This document shows, one piece after another, positions 44,788-53,416 of a stretch of 64,000 nucleotides of DNA; position 1 is the stretch's first letter; every line of letters starts with the position of its first letter. The notes beneath the pieces were generated by a model. It was given only the letters and a program-made list of their open reading frames with translations, did not search any database and was not told the DNA's origin. The position numbers were made by a program, and so were the translations under genes. Origin of the DNA: Roseibium sp. HPY-6 (GTDB lineage Bacteria > Pseudomonadota > Alphaproteobacteria > Rhizobiales > Stappiaceae); NCBI RefSeq assembly GCF_040530035.1, contig NZ_JBEWCD010000001.1:1364001-1428000 (forward strand), read 5' to 3'.

Positions 44788-45555
44788 ATGAAGATTGAAG
44801 CAGATGCGTTGAAACTGGATGGGATACGCCACGGCTTTTTCACACGAAAGGGTGGCATCTCTACCGGCATCTACGAAAGCCTCAATATCGGACTTGGCTC
44901 AGATGATACGCGCGACAAAGTTCTGGAAAACCGCCAGCGTGTCGCCGATGAGTTCCAGATTCCATCCGAACGGCTTGTCTCGCCATACCAGATCCATTCA
45001 CCCGATGTGATCGCGGTTACAGGTCCGTGGGAAGATGGCAGCAACCGGAAAGCCGATGCGCTTGTCACAAATGTCCCTCACCTTGCGATCGGTGTCGCGA
45101 CGGCCGATTGCGGACCTATCCTCTTTGCCGATACCGATAGCGGCGTTGTCGGTGCCGCTCATTCCGGCTGGAAAGGCGCCCATTCCGGCGTCTTGCAGAA
45201 CACGGTCGCAGCGATGGAGACACTGGGGGCCAAGAGACAAAGCATCGTGGCAGTCCTGGGTCCGACCATTTCACAGAAAGCCTATGAAGTCGGACCGGAG
45301 TTTTTCGAGCGCTTTGTCGACGCAGCGGCAGATCACGGCCGTTATTTCAAGCCGTCTCAAAAGCCAACCCACCACATGTTTGATCTGCCCGCCTTCATCA
45401 CCGATTGTCTCAAAGACATGAATCTCGATAAGGTTGTGGATCTTAGCTTATGCACCTATGCCGATGAAGAACGGTTCTTTTCCTATCGGCGCACAACACA
45501 TCGCAACGAACCTGACTATGGCCGCCAGATCAGCGCCATCTCCCTAGGGTACTGA
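44788..45555 (+). CDS. pgeF: Peptidoglycan editing factor PgeF
   Basis: This 255-residue multicopper-oxidase-like-fold protein has the family metal residues: a His in YQIHSPDVIAV, Cys in GVATADCGPILFAD, and His in GAAHSGWKGAHSGV, with FFSYRRT near the end. PgeF removes misincorporated L-Ser from peptidoglycan precursors in E. coli; other reports give purine-nucleoside activity to the family. ATG 44788 has an AAGGG site; the frame upstream is not conserved. Confidence 0.92.
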   Translation: MKIEADALKLDGIRHGFFTRKGGISTGIYESLNIGLGSDDTRDKVLENRQRVADEFQIPSERLVSPYQIHSPDVIAVTGPWEDGSNRKADALVTNVPHLAIGVATADCGPILFADTDSGVVGAAHSGWKGAHSGVLQNTVAAMETLGAKRQSIVAVLGPTISQKAYEVGPEFFERFVDAAADHGRYFKPSQKPTHHMFDLPAFITDCLKDMNLDKVVDLSLCTYADEERFFSYRRTTHRNEPDYGRQISAISLGY

Positions 45556-45583
45556 CGCGCCATCGAGCAAAGTGAGGACGAAA

Positions 45584-46741
45584 ATGGCACTTCATTTTTC
45601 AGACGCTGAATTTGAGCGCCGCTTTGACGAATTGAAAGCCGCGATGGAGGCGGACAAGCTCGATGCCATGCTGCTGTTTGCGCAGGAGAGCATGTACTGG
45701 CTGACAGGATACGACACATTCGGCTTCTGTTTTTTCCAATGCCTCGTCGTGACGAAAGACGGCGAAAAGGTGCTTCTCACGCGATCGGCAGATCAGCGCC
45801 AGGCGCGCCACACCTCGAATATCTCCGACATACGCGTCTGGATCGATCGTGGTTCCGCCAGTCCCGTGCTGCAGCTCAAGGACATGCTCTTCGACATGGA
45901 TTTGCTGGGCAGCAGGATCGGCATTGAATACGACACACACGGCATGACAGGCAAAATCGCACTGCAGATCAATGCCGAACTGACAAGTTTTGCCGATATC
46001 CGGGATGCCTCCGCCCTGGTGCCCGAGCTCCGGTCGGTCAAAAGCACGGAAGAGATCGCCTATGTGCGAAAAGCCTCGGAACTGACGGACAAGGCGTTTG
46101 ACGCAGCGATGGAAGAAGTGCGCCCGGGCGCAGACGAGGGCAGAATCCTCGCGGCCATGCAAGGCGCAATTTTTGAAGGCGGCGGGGATTATCCTGGAAA
46201 CGAATTCATCATCGGCTCAGGCCACGATGCGCTTCTGTGCCGATACAAGGCCGGGCGGCGCATTTTGGGAGACCGCGACCAGCTGACACTTGAGTGGGCG
46301 GGAAGCTATCGGCACTATCATGCTGCGGCAATGCGAACCGTCATTGTTGGCACCCCCACCGATCGCCATCAGGAAATGTACCTTGCAACGCGCGAGGCGC
46401 TTTCAGCCGTTGAGACACAACTGGTTCCCGGAAAAACCTTCGGTGACATTTTCGACGCCCATGCGGAACGACTGGATGCACACGGCATGATGCAGCACCG
46501 ATTGAATGCATGCGGCTATTCGCTTGGCGCACGGTTCACTCCCAGCTGGATGGATACGCCAATGGCCTACAAAGCCAACCCGGCGGTCGTGAAGCCCAAC
46601 ATGGTGATTTTCATGCACATGATCCTGATGGATTCGATCACCGATACGGCCATGACGCTCGGACAGACCTACCTCACCACCGAAGCTGCTCCGGAGAGCT
46701 TATCCAAGCTGCCTCTCGACCTGCCGGTCAAGTCAGGCTAA
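45584..46741 (+). CDS. M24-fold hydrolase lacking metal ligands (creatinase-like)
   Basis: This 385-residue protein has the creatinase N-domain (residues 1-150) and a pita-bread C-domain. The five metal ligands of aminopeptidase P are not conserved: the first Asp position is Glu237 (LTLEWAGSY), the second 11 residues on is Ala248 (HYHAAAMRT), the GHG histidine segment reads CGYSLG, and the EPG glutamate region reads IFMHMIL. This resembles metal-free creatinase or ectoine-hydrolase-type enzymes, not peptidases. His244 and His246 are candidates for acid-base catalysis. It follows pgeF by 28 bases and has a GAGG site. Confidence 0.8.
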   Translation: MALHFSDAEFERRFDELKAAMEADKLDAMLLFAQESMYWLTGYDTFGFCFFQCLVVTKDGEKVLLTRSADQRQARHTSNISDIRVWIDRGSASPVLQLKDMLFDMDLLGSRIGIEYDTHGMTGKIALQINAELTSFADIRDASALVPELRSVKSTEEIAYVRKASELTDKAFDAAMEEVRPGADEGRILAAMQGAIFEGGGDYPGNEFIIGSGHDALLCRYKAGRRILGDRDQLTLEWAGSYRHYHAAAMRTVIVGTPTDRHQEMYLATREALSAVETQLVPGKTFGDIFDAHAERLDAHGMMQHRLNACGYSLGARFTPSWMDTPMAYKANPAVVKPNMVIFMHMILMDSITDTAMTLGQTYLTTEAAPESLSKLPLDLPVKSG

Positions 46742-46799
46742 ACCAAGTGCAATCATGAATCGGCTTGAGCATTTTTCGGAAAGACAGGCCGGTTTTTGA

Positions 46800-47348
46800 A
46801 TGACGAACACCCTTAAGCCGGACCAATTCATGCTTTCATTCTTCAGCCAGAAAACACTTTCAGTTCTGCGTAGTTTTGCAGGATTGCTGCTTTTGGGCGT
46901 CGTTGCGGCATGTCAGTCCGGTCAGCCGCCAGCCCCTATTTCCGGTCCTGTTTCCGCGCCGTCGATTGCAGGCCAGGCCGATGCCGAAAGCGGCGTTACC
47001 TTTGCCTTCGAACCTTTCACGGGTGCACCGGGAAACATTGCCGATGAATTATCTGAATATATCGGGCGTGAGGCGCGCAAGCAGGACATCACCTTGGTCC
47101 GCAGGGTCGGCGCCGCAGCAACCTACCGGGTGAATGGATACCTCGCCGCAACGGGTCAACGATCCAACGGAACGGTTTTTTATGTTTTCGACATTGTCGA
47201 CAACAACGGCAGCCGGCTGAAACGTATATCCGGCACGGAATCGACGGGAGGGGCGTCCGGAGACCCCTGGCAGGCGGTCAGCTCGTCAACACTGTCCCGA
47301 ATCGCAACTCGCTCGATGGTGGAAATCGAAGCCTGGCTCAACCGATAA
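46800..47348 (+). CDS. Small lipoprotein of unknown function
   Basis: This 182-residue protein has an N-terminal hydrophobic stretch followed by a lipobox (GVVAACQSG, with the acylated Cys at about residue 39), so it should be lipidated after Lgt processing. The mature part has a Pro-rich linker and a domain with GREARKQDITLVRRVGAAAT, YRVNGYLAATGQRSNGTVFY and RIATRSMVEIEAWL. I do not recognise a Pfam family, though similar lipoproteins occur in Hyphomicrobiales. No ribosome site is evident at 46800; an internal ATG at 46830 could be the true start. Confidence 0.7.
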   Translation: MTNTLKPDQFMLSFFSQKTLSVLRSFAGLLLLGVVAACQSGQPPAPISGPVSAPSIAGQADAESGVTFAFEPFTGAPGNIADELSEYIGREARKQDITLVRRVGAAATYRVNGYLAATGQRSNGTVFYVFDIVDNNGSRLKRISGTESTGGASGDPWQAVSSSTLSRIATRSMVEIEAWLNR

Positions 47349-47583
47349 TAATTTGTTAGCCGGGTAATTATTGCATTGCGTCATAAAAATTCAAAAAAAG
47401 CGGGTGTCAAAGCGTATCCGCTGTTGTGGTCCGGTTGCATGGTTGTTACAACGCCGCCGCCTGCTGGGGGTAGCCTGTCTCGACCTTCGGTTTCCGGCAC
47501 TTGACACGACCTAGGCTTTTTCCGCGTGTTTGCGAGGCTTTCGACCCGCATTCCCGCTGTCGCACCAGAAGGACTTGCGGCTT

Positions 47584-48516
47584 ATGAAGATCGTCGCGGG
47601 CAATTCCAACCGAGCCCTGGCGGAGGAAATCTCCAACTATCTGGACGTTCCCCTGGCCAAATGCCAGGTCCGGCGATTTGCCGACCAGGAAATCTTCGTT
47701 GAAATTCAGGAGAATGTGCGCGGCGAGGACGTTTTTGTCGTTCAGCCGACCAGTTATCCTGCCAACGACCACCTGATGGAACTGCTCATCATCATAGATG
47801 CTTTACGGCGTTCCTCGGCCCGCCGCATCACTGCAGCAATCCCCTATTTCGGTTACGCCCGGCAGGATCGCCGCGCTTCAGGACGAACCCCGATCTCGGC
47901 GAAACTGGTGGCCAATCTGATCACTGAAGCTGGCGCAGACCGCGTTTTGACCCTGGATCTCCACGCTGGACAGATCCAGGGTTTTTTCGATATCCCGACC
48001 GATAACCTTTTTGCCGCTCCGGTCATGACACGCGACATCAAGGAGCGGTACGCCACTGACAACGTCATGGTCGTGTCCCCCGACGTGGGCGGCGTGGTAC
48101 GTGCCCGCGCCCTTGCAAAACGCATAGATGCACCACTCTCCATCGTCGACAAGCGCCGCGACAAGCCTGGAGAATCGGAAGTCATGAACATCATCGGTGA
48201 AGTGAACGGCTACGATTGCATTCTGGTGGATGATATCGTCGACAGCGGCGGCACCCTCTGCAATGCTGCTGAAGCGCTGCTGTCCAAGGGTGCAGAATCG
48301 GTAACCGCCTATATTACCCACGGTGTTCTGTCCGGTGGTGCAGTTGCCCGGGTGACGTCTTCCAAGCTCAAGGAACTTGTGATCACCAACTCTATAGAAC
48401 CGACAGCCGCGATCACGGCAGCCACCAACATTCGAACGATTTCAATCGCGCCGCTGATCGGTGAAGCGATCAACAGGACGGCTCTGGAAAAATCGGTTTC
48501 CAGCCTTTTCAGCTGA
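47584..48516 (+). CDS. prs: Ribose-phosphate pyrophosphokinase
   Basis: This 310-residue enzyme shows all PRPP synthetase segments: [20 protein letters not shown] at the start, [35 protein letters not shown] (ATP site), [29 protein letters not shown] and the PRPP loop [17 protein letters not shown]. It supplies PRPP for nucleotide, His and Trp synthesis. A perfect terminator follows. It separates the core cluster before it from the accessory block that ends at rplY. Confidence 0.96.
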   Translation: MKIVAGNSNRALAEEISNYLDVPLAKCQVRRFADQEIFVEIQENVRGEDVFVVQPTSYPANDHLMELLIIIDALRRSSARRITAAIPYFGYARQDRRASGRTPISAKLVANLITEAGADRVLTLDLHAGQIQGFFDIPTDNLFAAPVMTRDIKERYATDNVMVVSPDVGGVVRARALAKRIDAPLSIVDKRRDKPGESEVMNIIGEVNGYDCILVDDIVDSGGTLCNAAEALLSKGAESVTAYITHGVLSGGAVARVTSSKLKELVITNSIEPTAAITAATNIRTISIAPLIGEAINRTALEKSVSSLFS

Positions 48517-48537
48517 TCGGAAGCCACGTGAACAACG

Positions 48538-48570
48538 AAGCGCCGGTACATCCGGCGCTTTTTTGTTTTT
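48538..48570 (+). terminator. Intrinsic terminator of prs
   Basis: AAGCGCCGG and CCGGCGCTT form a perfect 9-base stem around TACAT, followed by TTTTGTTTTT. It lies 22 bases after the prs stop. Confidence 0.92.
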
Positions 48571-48731
48571 GTCGCGCCGCTCCTGACAGGAACGCGTGTT
48601 GCATTAAGCCGGAAATCTTAAATTTTTTCCCATTTGGGCAAAAAATTAACCTCAAGCACATCTGCATAGCTTGTAGGCACGCATATTATGTGATCAAATT
48701 TTCTCGTAAAAATACTTTCCAGGGGATTCAG

Positions 48732-49739
48732 ATGCTCGTTTCAAAGCCTTTTTCCAGGGTCCGCAGGACCCTGATGTCGGCCGCCTTGGCGGTCGCTGCG
48801 ACTGTCGGACTGTCGCATGTTTCCGCCGTTGCAGCCGATCCAATCAAGGTCGCTGCAATCTATACCGTTCCGGTTGAGCAACAATGGGTCAGCCGAATCG
48901 ACAAGGCACTGAAGGCTGCCCAGGATCGCGGCGAAATCACCTACACATTCTCCGAAAACGTCGCCAATACCGATTATGAGCGCGTGATGCGCGAATACGC
49001 TGAACAAGGCATGGATCTGGTCGTTGGCGAAGCCTTCGCGGTCGAGCGCGCTGCCCGCAAGGTTGCCGCGGAATATCCGGATACCGCCTTTTTGATGGGA
49101 TCGTCCTTCGGACCTGCCAAACCGAACTTTGCCGTCTTCGACAACTGGATCCATGAACCGAGCTATCTCTCAGGCATGATCGCCGGTTCCGCCACAAAAT
49201 CCAATGTCATCGGCATGGTGGGCGGATATGCCATTCCAGAAGTGAATCGCCTGATGAATGCCTTTATGGAAGGTGCAACGGCGGTCAATCCGGATGTGAA
49301 GTTCCTGGTGACCTTCATCAACTCCTGGTACGACCCACCCAAGGCAAAGGAAGCTGCTTTTGCAATGATCGACAAGGGCGCTGACCTTCTCTATGCCGAG
49401 CGTTTCGGGGTCTCCGATGCGGCCAAGGAAAAGGGGATCCTCGCGATCGGCAACGTGATCGACACATCCGGCGACTATCCCGGAACGATCCTTTCCTCTG
49501 CCCTGTGGCACATGGAGCCGACGATCGATCGGGCTGTTTCAGCTGTTGTCGGCGGAACTTTCGAGCCGGCTGACTACGGCCCCTACAGCTTCATGTCCTA
49601 TGGCGGCGGCAGCTTCATTGTCGATGAAAGCCTGGCAGATGCTGACGCCGTTGCGGCGGCAAAGGCCAAGGAGCAGGAAATTCTGGACGGTCTGTTCCGC
49701 GTCAATGTGAACGACAGCGAACCGAAATCGACCATGTAA
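48732..49739 (+). CDS. BMP family ABC transporter substrate-binding protein
   Basis: This 335-residue protein has a signal peptide (MLVSKPFSRVRRTLMSAALA, cleavage about AVAAD) and a periplasmic-binding fold of the Bmp/Med group: DPIKVAAIYTVPVEQQWVSR, MREYAEQGMDLVVGEAFAVE, then FLMGSSFGPAKPNFAVFDNW. BMP proteins bind nucleosides or bases. It heads the import operon with an ATPase, two permeases and a CodA-like deaminase. It starts at 48732 downstream of an AGGGGA site, and a 35-base hairpin follows the gene. Confidence 0.92.
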   Translation: MLVSKPFSRVRRTLMSAALAVAATVGLSHVSAVAADPIKVAAIYTVPVEQQWVSRIDKALKAAQDRGEITYTFSENVANTDYERVMREYAEQGMDLVVGEAFAVERAARKVAAEYPDTAFLMGSSFGPAKPNFAVFDNWIHEPSYLSGMIAGSATKSNVIGMVGGYAIPEVNRLMNAFMEGATAVNPDVKFLVTFINSWYDPPKAKEAAFAMIDKGADLLYAERFGVSDAAKEKGILAIGNVIDTSGDYPGTILSSALWHMEPTIDRAVSAVVGGTFEPADYGPYSFMSYGGGSFIVDESLADADAVAAAKAKEQEILDGLFRVNVNDSEPKSTM

Positions 49740-49751
49740 GTTGTAAAACAG

Positions 49752-49786
49752 ACGGCACCGGCAGTCTCATTTACTGCGGGTGCCGT
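49752..49786 (+). promoter_or_regulatory. Intercistronic hairpin after the BMP binding-protein gene
   Basis: ACGGCACC-G-GCAGT and ACTGC-G-GGTGCCGT pair as a 13-base stem with one internal mismatch and a 7-base loop. No T-run follows. It lies between the binding-protein gene and the ATPase gene, as in other ABC operons where it stabilises the 5' mRNA part. Confidence 0.65.
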
Positions 49787-49837
49787 GCCGCCACTTGCCG
49801 CCGTCGCGGCTTCAGGAAAACCATCGCGGAGGTCCGC

Positions 49838-51385
49838 ATGACGGGACCCACAAACGAGGCGGAAACCGTTCTCAGGTTGGACGGTATTACCAAACGCTTT
49901 GGGGCGCTTACGGCAAACGGCGAGGTCTCACTTGATCTCAAGCGCGGCGAAATCCTGGCACTTCTGGGCGAAAACGGCGCCGGCAAGACCACGCTGATGA
50001 ATATCCTGTTCGGCCACTATGTTGCCGATGAAGGGCGGGTCCTTATTGGCACCGGTGGAACGGGCTTGCAGGAACTGGAGCCGGGATCACCGCACGCCGC
50101 GCTTGAAGCAGGTATCGGCATGGTGCACCAGCATTTTACGCTGGCGGAAAACCTCAGCGCCCTCGACAACATCGTCCTGGGCACTGAAAAGTTATCGTCG
50201 CTGACATCCGCGCACGCGGCTGCGCGCAAGAAACTCAAGGATCTGATTGCGCGCTCAGGACTGAACGTTCCTTTGGATGCCCGGATTTCGCAGCTTTCAG
50301 TCGGCGAAAAACAGCGTGTCGAGATCCTGAAAGCACTATACCGCGATGCCAAGGTGTTGGTGCTTGATGAACCGACCGCCGTCCTGACCCCGCAAGAATC
50401 CGACACGCTTTTTGCAACCCTGAACAAGCTGGCCAGGGACGGGCTCGGCATCATCTTCATTTCGCACAAGCTTGCGGAGGTCATGGCCTCATCCCACAGG
50501 GTTGCGGTGCTGCGTGGCGGACGCAAGGTCGCGGACCTGCCCACCGCGGAATGCGATCTCAGAAAGCTTGCAGAACTCATGGTCGGCCACGAAATAGTTG
50601 AAACCGTGCGAAACGCTGGATCTCCAGGTGCTCTGCTTTATGTGCTCGACAAAGTCTCCGCAGGGCATGGACGCGATGCTCTTCATGAAGTTGATCTGAC
50701 CCTGAGAGCGGGCGAGATCCTCGGAATCGCGGGCGTGTCCGGCAACGGGCAAACGATGCTCGCGCGCGTTATATCCGGATTGGTGCCCCCTGCTTTTGGC
50801 TCGATCTCCCTGAACGGACAAAACGAAACGCACGCAAGTGCCCGGAAAATGATTGAGAGCGGTCTGGCACGCATCCCCGAGGACCGGCACCGCGACGGCA
50901 TCGTCGGCGCGATGAGTGTTTCGGAGAACCTGGCGATCGAAACCATCCGCCACCCGGAAAACCAGCGCTTCGGGCTGTTGCGCTTCCGGGCAATGCGCGA
51001 CAAGGCGCGGCAATTGATCAAGGCCTACGATATCCGGTGCCAGGGAGAGGACAGTCAGGCGCGTCTTTTGTCAGGCGGCAATATCCAGAAGATTGTTCTG
51101 GCACGCACGCTTGATCCGGAACCGACTGTCGTTCTGGCGGCGCAACCCTCCCGAGGTCTCGATGTCGGCGCGACTTCAGACGTCCACAAGCGCCTTCTGG
51201 CAGCAAGGGAAAGAGGCGCTGGCGTGATCCTGATATCCGAAGACCTTGATGAACTGATGCGCCTTTCTGACCGGATCGCCGTTATCCATCGTGGGCATCT
51301 GTCCGAAGCCGAGGAGACTGAAACCCTCGACCGCGGCACGCTGGGTCTGCGGATGGCAGGGCATGGCGGGGAAGAAGCTGCATGA
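49838..51385 (+). CDS. Nucleoside/sugar-type ABC transporter double ATPase
   Basis: This 515-residue protein has two ABC domains. The first has Walker A ALLGENGAGKTTLMNI, signature LSVGEKQRVEILKALY and Walker B VLVLDEPTAVLTPQ. The second has a modified P-loop (GVSGNGQTMLA), signature LSGGNIQKIVLARTL and AAQPSRGLDVGA. This degenerate second domain is typical for the carbohydrate/nucleoside importers that pair with BMP proteins. It powers the two permeases that follow; its stop overlaps the first permease start (ATGA). Confidence 0.95.
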   Translation: MTGPTNEAETVLRLDGITKRFGALTANGEVSLDLKRGEILALLGENGAGKTTLMNILFGHYVADEGRVLIGTGGTGLQELEPGSPHAALEAGIGMVHQHFTLAENLSALDNIVLGTEKLSSLTSAHAAARKKLKDLIARSGLNVPLDARISQLSVGEKQRVEILKALYRDAKVLVLDEPTAVLTPQESDTLFATLNKLARDGLGIIFISHKLAEVMASSHRVAVLRGGRKVADLPTAECDLRKLAELMVGHEIVETVRNAGSPGALLYVLDKVSAGHGRDALHEVDLTLRAGEILGIAGVSGNGQTMLARVISGLVPPAFGSISLNGQNETHASARKMIESGLARIPEDRHRDGIVGAMSVSENLAIETIRHPENQRFGLLRFRAMRDKARQLIKAYDIRCQGEDSQARLLSGGNIQKIVLARTLDPEPTVVLAAQPSRGLDVGATSDVHKRLLAARERGAGVILISEDLDELMRLSDRIAVIHRGHLSEAEETETLDRGTLGLRMAGHGGEEAA

Positions 51386-52464
51386 TACGCCTTGAACCCC
51401 GCCCACCGGCATCTGTGTCCCGCATGCTGGCAATCTCTCTTGCTGCGGGTGCTGCTGCTCTTGTGCTTGCGGCAATACCGATGGGTTTTGCCGGTCTTTC
51501 CGTGTTTGACGCCTACGGCCTGATGGTCAAAGGCGCTTTCGGCTCGGTCTTTGCCTTCACAGAAATGCTGACACGTGCAACACCGCTCATCCTCACCGGG
51601 CTCGCGGCAGCCGTCGCATTCCGTGCCAAGCTCTGGAACATCGGGGCGGAGGGTCAGCTCTATGCAGGGGCGCTGGCGGCTGTTGCCGTTGGCACAGGCG
51701 CTATTTCCGGCCCGGGTTACATCCTTATTCCGGCTGTCGCCCTCGCCGGTGCGCTTGCGGGCGGGCTTGTCATGCTCGGCCCGACACTTTTGAAAAGCAA
51801 GCTGGGAGTTGACGAGGTCGTCACCACGCTCCTTTTGAATTTCATCATTCTGCTCTTCGTCCAGATGATGCTCGAAGGTCCCATGCAGGATCCGATGGGA
51901 ATGGGATGGCCGCAGTCCGAACCCATTCTTGATGAAGCAGCGCTGCCGAAACTCCTGGAGCGCACCCGCATCCATTGGGGTCTGATTGTAGCTCTTGCCG
52001 CATCATTGGGCGTCTATTTCCTGCTGAAACGAACCGTTTGGGGGTTCGAGATCAGAGCGGTTGGCGAAAACGCGGCTGCGGCGCGGCACGCCGGAATACC
52101 CGTGACCGCAACGTTTATCCGGGTAGGCCTTCTGTCCGGCGCACTTGCGGGTCTTGCGGGCGTTGGTGAAGTTGCAGGCCTCAAGGGCTACCTGACCGCT
52201 GACCTGTCACCCGGCTTCGGCTACTCGGGGATCGTCGTCGCCATGTTGGCGGGCCTCTCTCCGATCGGAGTGGTTTTTGCCGCGCTCTTCATCGCCAGCA
52301 TCTTTGTCGGCGCAGACTCAATGTCCCGTGCGACCGGTGTTTCCAACTATCTCGCAGACCTGATCGTTGCGATGGCGCTCTTGTGTGTTTTGGTTTCCGG
52401 TCTGTTTCTACGGTTCAAGGTGAGATTCATCAGCGCTCCAGCAACAAAGGGGTCTGCAGGATGA
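51382..52464 (+). CDS. ABC transporter permease (BMP system, subunit 1)
   Basis: This 360-residue membrane protein has about ten helices and the importer-permease segments LILTGLAAAVAFRAKLWNIG, AEGQLYAGALAAVAVGTG and AVGENAAAARHAGIPVTATF. It belongs to the branch used by nucleoside and base importers. ATGA overlaps on both sides (with the ATPase and with the second permease) show tight translational coupling. Confidence 0.93.
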   Translation: MIRLEPRPPASVSRMLAISLAAGAAALVLAAIPMGFAGLSVFDAYGLMVKGAFGSVFAFTEMLTRATPLILTGLAAAVAFRAKLWNIGAEGQLYAGALAAVAVGTGAISGPGYILIPAVALAGALAGGLVMLGPTLLKSKLGVDEVVTTLLLNFIILLFVQMMLEGPMQDPMGMGWPQSEPILDEAALPKLLERTRIHWGLIVALAASLGVYFLLKRTVWGFEIRAVGENAAAARHAGIPVTATFIRVGLLSGALAGLAGVGEVAGLKGYLTADLSPGFGYSGIVVAMLAGLSPIGVVFAALFIASIFVGADSMSRATGVSNYLADLIVAMALLCVLVSGLFLRFKVRFISAPATKGSAG

Positions 52465-53405
52465 TCGAAATTCTCGAGATACTCATTTCGCCCAATTTCT
52501 GGGCCGCCGCGCTGCGCATCGCGACGCCTTTGATCTTCGGCGTGATCGGTGCCCTGATATGCGAGCGTGCAGGTGTGCTCAATCTGGGCATTGAGGGCAT
52601 ATTCACGGCAGGAGCAATGGCCGGCTGGATGGCGGTCTGGCTTGGCACGGGACTGTGGGGCGGCGTTCTTGTCGCAGCCTTTGCCGGCGCGGTCTTCGGA
52701 CTGATCCATGCGATCCTGACGGTCCCGCTGGGTCTGTCGCAGCATGTCTCCGGTATCGGCGTCACGTTGTTCGCCACATCGCTCAGTTACTTTGTCTACC
52801 GGACTGCGCTGCCTGACGTGTCTTCACCTCCTCGCATCGAGGCCTTCCAACCGCTGGACATTCCCGTACTGAGCGAATTGCCGTTCCTCGGCCCTGCCCT
52901 TTTCCAGCAGACGTCACTGACATTCCTGGCATTGCTGCTCGTTGCGGCGACCGGGTATCTTCTCTACCGCACCCCGCTCGGCCTGGCGATTCAGGCCGTG
53001 GGCGACAACCCGTCTGCAGTGGAATCGCAAGGGCTGTCTGTATATGCGATACGCATCGGTGCAGTGGTTGCCGGATCTTCGATCATGGCGCTTGGCGGCG
53101 CATTTTTGACCATGTCCGCTTTCGACGCGTTTTTCTTTGGCATGGTCAATGGCCGCGGCTGGATCTGCATCGCGCTGACAGTCTTTGCCTCCTGGCGACC
53201 CGGAAAAGCCTTGCTCGGAGCTCTTCTTTTCGGCGCATTCGACGCCTTTCAGGTGCGTCTTCAGACCGAAGTGGGAAGCTTCATTCCAGGCCAGGTCTTC
53301 CTGATGATGCCGTATATTCTGTCAATCGCCGCACTGATTGTCGTGGCACGCCGCGCTGATTATCCAAGAGCGTTGCTCGTCCCCTATTTCCGCGGCCAAC
53401 GCTGA
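52461..53405 (+). CDS. ABC transporter permease (BMP system, subunit 2)
   Basis: This 314-residue membrane protein begins MIEILEILISPNFWAAALRI. It has LIFGVIGALICERAGVLNLG, IEGIFTAGAMAGWMAVWLG and AVGDNPSAVESQGLSVYAIR, the second-permease pattern of the nucleoside-type importers. The start overlaps the stop of subunit 1 and an AGG site is present. The CodA-like deaminase gene follows 11 bases later. Confidence 0.93.
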   Translation: MIEILEILISPNFWAAALRIATPLIFGVIGALICERAGVLNLGIEGIFTAGAMAGWMAVWLGTGLWGGVLVAAFAGAVFGLIHAILTVPLGLSQHVSGIGVTLFATSLSYFVYRTALPDVSSPPRIEAFQPLDIPVLSELPFLGPALFQQTSLTFLALLLVAATGYLLYRTPLGLAIQAVGDNPSAVESQGLSVYAIRIGAVVAGSSIMALGGAFLTMSAFDAFFFGMVNGRGWICIALTVFASWRPGKALLGALLFGAFDAFQVRLQTEVGSFIPGQVFLMMPYILSIAALIVVARRADYPRALLVPYFRGQR

Positions 53406-53416
53406 GGTCAAGTCCG

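Noticed and set aside
48600..48731. A purine or other riboswitch ahead of the BMP importer
   Set aside because: The leader is AT-rich without the conserved three-way-junction loops; I could not build a known aptamer fold.
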